Assembly: GCA_051873875.1 (NCBI GenBank)
Contig: JBJEFI010000085.1
Span: forward strand, 1 to 9,115
Direction: 5' to 3'
Length of the DNA stretch: 9,115 nt
Source of the DNA: JBJEFI01 sp051873875
GTDB taxonomy: Bacteria > Bacillota > Bacilli > Bacillales > Bacillaceae_G
The position numbers and the translations under genes are program-made. Shown piece by piece: positions 5,750-9,115 of this stretch; within the stretch, counting starts at the first letter, position 1; every line of letters starts with the position of its first letter. The notes under the pieces were generated by a model that saw only the letters and a list, made by a program, of their open reading frames with translations, searched no databases and was not told where the DNA came from.

Positions 5750-6780
5750 TTTACCATTCCTTCACCTACACGCCTATTTTGAACTTCCTTTCGCTTATTC
5801 AGCTCTCTAAAACTAATAAACTTCTTCTGCTGCTCATCCCACAAGCGAAATTTTAACGACGTTAAACTTGTACCTAATGTAATTGTTGGGACGTGATGCA
5901 ATGGTTCTGTTTGGTTATGTGCTTGCTCTAATTTATAATTTGGAACACGAGGACTTAAATGGTGCACATGATGATAACCGATATTTCCAGTTAGCCATTG
6001 CAATACTTTTGGTAATTTATAAAAGGAACTTCCCTCTACAGCCGCTTTTACATATTCCCAATCTTTGTCCTCTTCAAAATATGCATCTTCAAATGTATGT
6101 TGTACATAAAACAACCAAATCCCTGCTACACCTGCTATAAAGAAAATTGGACCATGAACAAGTAAGAAAGCTTGCCAGCCTACTAAATAACACCCTAATC
6201 CAACCATTGCTACAATACCGACATTTGTTATATACGTGTTCATTCGTTCTTTTCGATTTGCATCTTTATCATTAAAACGATTTGTTATTAAAAATTTATA
6301 AATAGGCCCTAGCCCAAACATGACAATTGGATTGCGATATAAACGATATTTTAATTTATCAAAAGAAGATAGTGCTATATATTCATCAACTGTTAACATC
6401 CAAATATCACCTACACCTCGTTTATCTAAATTACCACTCGTTGCATGGTGAATCGCGTGATCATGCTGCCATTGATTGTATGGAAACATTGTTAAAATAC
6501 CTGTAATCGTTCCAACAATTCGGTTTGCCTTACGATTTTTGAAAAAAGAATAGTGACAGCAATCATGAAAAATAATAAAAATTCTTGTTAACAACAATGC
6601 TGCTACAGTTGCGAATGCTAACGTTAAAAAATAAGAGATTTCTAAACTTTTATATGCGAAAAACCACATTGCAAAAAAAGGTAAGATTGTATTCATCATT
6701 TGTCGAATACTTCGCCAAATTTCCGCCTTCTCATAAGGAGCCATTTGCTTTCGTAGTGCCATTTGTTTTTGTTTACTCAT
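5746..6780 (-). CDS. des: Acyl-lipid fatty acid desaturase Des (delta-5 type)
   Basis: The 344-residue integral membrane di-iron enzyme introduces a cis double bond into fatty acyl chains of existing membrane phospholipids, lowering their melting point in the cold. Three histidine boxes hold the irons: HDCCH (72-76), HDHAIHH (106-112) and HHVHH (270-274). Hydrophobic stretches at about 30-100 and 180-230 form the usual two hairpin pairs of membrane helices. LDKRGVGDIWMLT, LYRNP, AAVEGSSFYKLPK and the third box match B. subtilis Des (352 residues, delta-5). The exact position of the double bond is inferred from that relative. It is the first gene of des-desK-desR. The ATG at 6780 has its nearest ribosome binding site (AAGGA, 6793-6797) 12 nt away, which is long; an out-of-frame ATG at 6787 is better spaced. 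Its promoter has a perfect -10, a poor -35 and a candidate DesR operator. Confidence 0.95.
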   Translation of the reverse strand: MSKQKQMALRKQMAPYEKAEIWRSIRQMMNTILPFFAMWFFAYKSLEISYFLTLAFATVAALLLTRIFIIFHDCCHYSFFKNRKANRIVGTITGILTMFPYNQWQHDHAIHHATSGNLDKRGVGDIWMLTVDEYIALSSFDKLKYRLYRNPIVMFGLGPIYKFLITNRFNDKDANRKERMNTYITNVGIVAMVGLGCYLVGWQAFLLVHGPIFFIAGVAGIWLFYVQHTFEDAYFEEDKDWEYVKAAVEGSSFYKLPKVLQWLTGNIGYHHVHHLSPRVPNYKLEQAHNQTEPLHHVPTITLGTSLTSLKFRLWDEQQKKFISFRELNKRKEVQNRRVGEGMVK

Positions 6781-6787
6781 TCGTCAT
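6773..6787 (-). other. Possible four-codon reading frame overlapping the des start
   Basis: On the minus strand ATGACGAATGAGTAA encodes MTNE and stops, with the des ATG embedded out of frame within it. AAGGA (6793-6797) is 5 nt before this ATG but 12 nt before the des ATG. A ribosome terminating at TAA would be only a few bases past the des start, allowing reinitiation. Whether it is translated is unknown. Confidence 0.35.
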
Positions 6788-6813
6788 CAAATTCCTTTCG
6801 CTACTTTTCTTCT

Positions 6814-6842
6814 ATTATAAAAGGCAAAAAGAAATGCTTGAA
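6814..6842 (-). promoter_or_regulatory. des: des promoter (activator-dependent type)
   Basis: On the minus strand a perfect TATAAT (6814-6819) is preceded, 17 nt upstream, by TTCAAG (6837-6842), which matches the -35 at only three of six positions. A good -10 with a poor -35 next to an operator is the architecture expected of a promoter that needs an activator. The start would be near 6807, 27 nt before the des ATG. Confidence 0.75.
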
Positions 6843-6850
6843 GACATAGC

Positions 6851-6880
6851 TGTCATATAAAAATTATGACAACTGTCATA
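6851..6880 (-). promoter_or_regulatory. Probable DesR-P operator upstream of des
   Basis: Three copies of a 7-bp half-site lie together: TGTCATA (6851-6857), its inverse TATGACA (6865-6871) after 7 bp, and TGTCATA again (6874-6880) after 2 bp. Counted from the predicted start the cluster covers about -44 to -73, close to the -28 to -77 region bound by DesR-P at the B. subtilis des promoter as I recall it. Binding by DesR is inference from position and from the adjacent desKR genes. Confidence 0.65.
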
Positions 6881-6927
6881 GTTTACAAGAATAAATTGTT
6901 ATTTCTTCCATTAACTATTGTATTTAA

Positions 6928-7746
6928 TTAATAATATCCATATCCATACTTTCGAACAATATCCTCTTCCATGCACTCTGAAGGCTTATCTTCCACTTCT
7001 ATTGTCCCCTCTTCTTTTATCCTTCTTAAAACTTCTTGTGTCGTTGCAACGGCTGACACAATGGCTCCACCAGATTGAACCCAACTTCCTATATAAATGA
7101 TTAACTCGCTAAGTTTTTCAATTTCTTCATTTTCTTTATTTCCGTCATCCTCTTCATCTCCATTTTTTCCTTTATTACGCTTATCTTCACTATTTACCTC
7201 ATTCTCCTTACTTTCTCCATTATTATTGTTCTCAGTTGTTTCTTCCTGTATCTCACTTCTTAAAAAAACAAGACCTCCAACTGCTTGAATAGCATTACCA
7301 ATAGATTGTAAAAGGTTTCCAATTGCATCTATATAATAATCATCTTCATACTCCTGTAATTCATCCAAGCCTATAATAAGTCCACCAAATGACTGAAGTA
7401 AATTCCCTGTTATATCAAATGTTACTCGTTTCCTTTCATCATCGATTGTATCAATTGCAAATAAGACAGTTGTATTCCCTGCGGCTTGAATGATTTCGCC
7501 AGCTTTCTCAATTGAATATTCTCTACCAACTGACTCTGTTGCATTACCTAATCCTTGCATGGCATTCCCGATAAAGGTTAATTGATCACTAAGTAAATCT
7601 GCTTTCTCCTCCCTTTGGTCGTCTGTCATGTCATCTTCTAAAAAAAAGCCACCATCGACAATTGCTGGTGTTACTCCTAAAGCAGCGATAATTGTGCCGA
7701 CTAATGTAACCCAAGAACCAATTATTTCCTTGTATCTATTTGCCAT
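6928..7746 (-). CDS. Repetitive glycine-phased protein, DUF6944-like, function unknown
   Basis: I do not know the function. The 272-residue acidic protein contains six units of about 17 residues starting near 8, 58, 81, 112, 141 and 218. Every unit has Gly at positions 3 and 10; Gln is at position 7 in five of six; several have Gly again at 17. Examples are IGNLLQSIGNAIQAVG (142-157) and IIGSWVTLVGTIIAALG (8-24). The first and last units share GSW. Between units five and six lies a charged linker (about 168-212) very rich in Glu, Asn and Lys, probably disordered. The C-terminus ends KYGYGYY. There is no clear signal peptide; the units are moderately hydrophobic helices. The pattern fits what I recall as the DUF6944 'repetitive' family of Bacillus. 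The ATG at 7746 follows AAAGGAGGGG. The gene reads towards des with no obvious terminator between them. Confidence 0.82.
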   Translation of the reverse strand: MANRYKEIIGSWVTLVGTIIAALGVTPAIVDGGFFLEDDMTDDQREEKADLLSDQLTFIGNAMQGLGNATESVGREYSIEKAGEIIQAAGNTTVLFAIDTIDDERKRVTFDITGNLLQSFGGLIIGLDELQEYEDDYYIDAIGNLLQSIGNAIQAVGGLVFLRSEIQEETTENNNNGESKENEVNSEDKRNKGKNGDEEDDGNKENEEIEKLSELIIYIGSWVQSGGAIVSAVATTQEVLRRIKEEGTIEVEDKPSECMEEDIVRKYGYGYY

Positions 7747-7778
7747 TGCACAGTACCCCTCCTTTAGAAATAATTTCG

Positions 7779-7790
7779 ACTATACATAGT
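7779..7790. promoter_or_regulatory. Short palindrome upstream of the repetitive-protein gene
   Basis: ACTATACATAGT has 5-bp inverted arms (ACTAT/ATAGT) around a 2-bp centre and lies 33-44 bases before the ATG at 7746. It overlaps TATACT/TATAGT sequences that could act as a -10 on the minus strand, but I found no convincing -35. A role as operator is a guess. Confidence 0.25.
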
Positions 7791-7949
7791 ATATTCACCT
7801 ATAAGAGGCGGTTGCCTATCTTTCCAGTTTTCTAACAAAGTGAAAATCCCATTGTTTTTATTGAATCATTAAAATTTAACCACACTTCAGAAGGTCAATT
7901 GTTTTAAAAGAAGAAATAGAAAATATACTAGTTAAAAAGGGGGACGGAC

Positions 7950-8750
7950 ATGAATAGTAATCATTTTACTGTTGAAAAATTACACGAGGGAATCTATGCA
8001 GCAATTGCCAAAGAAGGAGGAGGTGCTGTTGCAAATGCAGGGTTTATTGATTTAGGAGGAAAGTTACTTATATTTGATACATTCAATACACAACAAGCTG
8101 CTGCAGATTTAAGAAGAATTGCAGAGGAAATAACAAATCTGTCTGTCATATGGGTTATTAATAGTCATTGGCATGGCGACCATATTCGAGGCAATCAAAT
8201 TTTTAAAGACTGTACAATTATTTCTAGTCAACTAACCTATGAAAAAATGAAAGAAACCCACCCTTCGCGCATTCAAGAGCAAAAAGATGATCTGCAAGGG
8301 TTACAAAGCTATATTCAATCATTACAAGAACAGCAAGATGAAAGTCTACTATCTCAAATCCACTTTTTAATGGAAATCGAACGCTCACTTCCTACCTTAG
8401 AGCTTGTTTTACCAAATCAAACTTTTCAGCAAGAACTAACCTTTCATGGAACAAAACGAAAAGCAATGTTATTTGCATTAGGCAATGGACATTCTTGCTG
8501 CGATTCTATTCTTTATCTCCCTGCCGAAAAAATAGCTTTTATGAGTGATTTGTTATTTATTAATTGTGAGCCAATTTTGTTTGATGAGTCCAATGCTGAA
8601 GAATGGATGCAACGATTAAATCAAATTGCAACAATGGACATTCATATTGCGGTCCCAGGACATGGACCAATTGGAACAAAGAATAACTTCTCAGCTACAA
8701 TCAACTACTTGAAAGAATTTAACCTTTACGACAAATTAAATTTAATCTAA
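7950..8750 (+). CDS. Metallo-beta-lactamase-fold hydrolase, cytoplasmic
   Basis: The 266-residue protein is a zinc-type MBL-fold hydrolase. The metal ligands are visible in order: HWHGDH (73-78), His181 in GNGHSCCDS, the bridging acid Asp200 in FMSDLLF, and His238 in VPGHGP. Asp200 in the bridging place, rather than the cysteine of class B1 beta-lactamases, and the lack of a signal peptide argue against a secreted antibiotic-degrading enzyme and for a glyoxalase II-like esterase or thioesterase; the substrate is unknown. Between the first and second ligand motifs a region at about 105-148 is rich in Gln, Glu and Leu and probably forms a long helical insert over the active site. A Cys pair (183-184) follows His181. 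The ATG at 7950 has a GGGGGA ribosome binding site at 7939-7944. The gene appears monocistronic, ending at a strong terminator, and is divergent from the repetitive-protein gene. Confidence 0.9.
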   Translation: MNSNHFTVEKLHEGIYAAIAKEGGGAVANAGFIDLGGKLLIFDTFNTQQAAADLRRIAEEITNLSVIWVINSHWHGDHIRGNQIFKDCTIISSQLTYEKMKETHPSRIQEQKDDLQGLQSYIQSLQEQQDESLLSQIHFLMEIERSLPTLELVLPNQTFQQELTFHGTKRKAMLFALGNGHSCCDSILYLPAEKIAFMSDLLFINCEPILFDESNAEEWMQRLNQIATMDIHIAVPGHGPIGTKNNFSATINYLKEFNLYDKLNLI

Positions 8751-8795
8751 CCCCTCCAAAAATTCTACTAAGAAAAATTCACCCTAAAACATAAT

Positions 8796-8837
8796 AAAAA
8801 TGGTGATTTCCATTATGAGATGGAAATCACCATTTTT
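8796..8837. terminator. Strong terminator after the MBL-fold gene
   Basis: Arms at 8796-8813 and 8820-8837 form a perfect 18-bp stem with loop TATGAG, beginning AAAAATGGTGA and ending in a U run. It is 45 nt after the MBL stop. The symmetric A and U runs mean it could stop transcription in both directions. Confidence 0.92.
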
Positions 8838-8905
8838 ATACTTATTTGGACTTACAATATATAACTACACTAGTTTGAAATGTGTCCTTTGCTTTATAGA
8901 AATAA

Positions 8906-8931
8906 AAAAGCCAAGCATTTACCTGACTTTT
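8906..8931 (-). terminator. Terminator of the small membrane-protein gene
   Basis: On the minus strand AAAAGTCAGG (8922-8931) pairs with CTTGGCTTTT (8906-8915), with two G-U pairs and loop TAAATG, and is followed by further U. The stem starts inside the stop codon of the 58-residue gene, which supports that gene being real. Confidence 0.8.
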
Positions 8932-9106
8932 AATGATTTTTCGATTTAATTTTTTCAACGTATATCCAAACGTAATAAATAGCCTGAGACACTAACGGCA
9001 CTAAAAATACATAATACATCTGATTAGATGGTAAAAAATAAAGAAGTAATAAAGCAATTATGAAAAATGGAATAGCAAGAATCCAATATTTTCTTCGATT
9101 ACTCAT
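8930..9106 (-). CDS. Small 58-residue membrane protein, unknown function
   Basis: I do not recognise this protein. It reads MSNRRKYWILAIPFF at the start and ends YVEKIKSKNH. Two hydrophobic segments, about 8-24 and 31-50, are joined by a short polar turn (PSNQ, 26-29) and flanked by positive residues at both ends, so it should be a two-helix hairpin in the membrane with both termini inside. An intrinsic terminator begins exactly at its stop codon, and the frame ends tightly against it, which argues for a true gene. The ribosome binding site would be at or beyond the right edge (only nine bases before the ATG are present), so the start at 9106 is unconfirmed; the gene could begin further right. 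It converges on the MBL-fold gene. Confidence 0.75.
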   Translation of the reverse strand: MSNRRKYWILAIPFFIIALLLLYFLPSNQMYYVFLVPLVSQAIYYVWIYVEKIKSKNH

Positions 9107-9115
9107 TCTGTTTTC

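Noticed and set aside
7097..7288. Plus-strand Ser/Phe/Pro-rich frame
   Set aside because: Antisense of the Glu/Asn/Lys-rich linker codons of the repetitive-protein gene; its composition is explained by that.
7805..7818. Small inverted repeat AGGC-GGTT-GCCT between the divergent genes
   Set aside because: Only 4-bp perfect arms; expected by chance in a gap of this size.
7924..7929. TATACT as a -10 for the MBL-fold gene
   Set aside because: No acceptable -35 at 16-18 nt, and the start would fall at the ribosome binding site.
7950..8750. Antibiotic-degrading class B beta-lactamase
   Set aside because: No signal peptide, Asp rather than Cys at the bridging position, and general glyoxalase II-like motif spacing; only the fold is shared.
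1..9115. Mobile element, phage island, defence system or CRISPR array
   Set aside because: No transposase, integrase, regularly spaced direct repeats or terminal inverted repeats; all recognised genes are core metabolism or regulation.

Overview
The window looks like a chromosomal stretch of a low-GC Bacillus, most likely the Bacillus cereus group or a close relative. The reasons are AT-rich DNA, strong AGGAGG-type ribosome binding sites, sigma-A promoters, a CcpA-type cre site, short hairpin-U terminators, and a desaturase/DesK/DesR set that I recognise from Bacillus subtilis. The species assignment is inference. I see no insertion sequence, phage gene, tRNA, rRNA or CRISPR array.

Left part (1-2100). 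The first 28 codons of a thiD-type kinase gene run off the left edge on the minus strand. Its leader carries a TPP riboswitch, an intrinsic terminator and a candidate antiterminator. Divergent from it is nagE, encoding a two-domain (IICB) PTS permease most like the N-acetylglucosamine type, with a near-consensus promoter and a cre site at the transcription start.

Middle (2100-3850). A Nudix hydrolase gene on the plus strand converges on a DegV/FakB-family fatty-acid-binding protein gene on the minus strand. They share a bidirectional terminator.

Membrane-fluidity module (3850-6900, minus strand). The order of transcription is des, desK, desR. Des is an acyl-lipid desaturase, DesK is the thermosensing histidine kinase and DesR its response regulator; desK and desR overlap by 4 nt. 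Upstream of des are three copies of the half-site TGTCATA, placed where DesR should bind, next to a perfect -10 and a poor -35. A 13-bp hairpin separates des from desK. In the known pathway cooling activates DesK, DesR-P switches on des, and unsaturated lipids turn DesK off again. The nearby DegV/FakB-like protein may also handle fatty acids, but it is a separate transcription unit.

Right part (6900-9115). A minus-strand gene encodes a repetitive protein with six 17-residue units in which glycines recur every seven residues. I cannot assign a function, and it is the least explained gene here. Divergent from it is a cytoplasmic metallo-beta-lactamase-fold hydrolase ending at a very strong terminator. 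The last gene, on the minus strand, encodes a 58-residue two-helix membrane protein.

Most of the window is ordinary core genome. The points worth a second look are the heptad-glycine repeat protein, the DesR operator, a four-codon reading frame overlapping the des start, the des-desK hairpin with its diverged partner sequence at 2211-2242, and the switch elements in the thiD leader.
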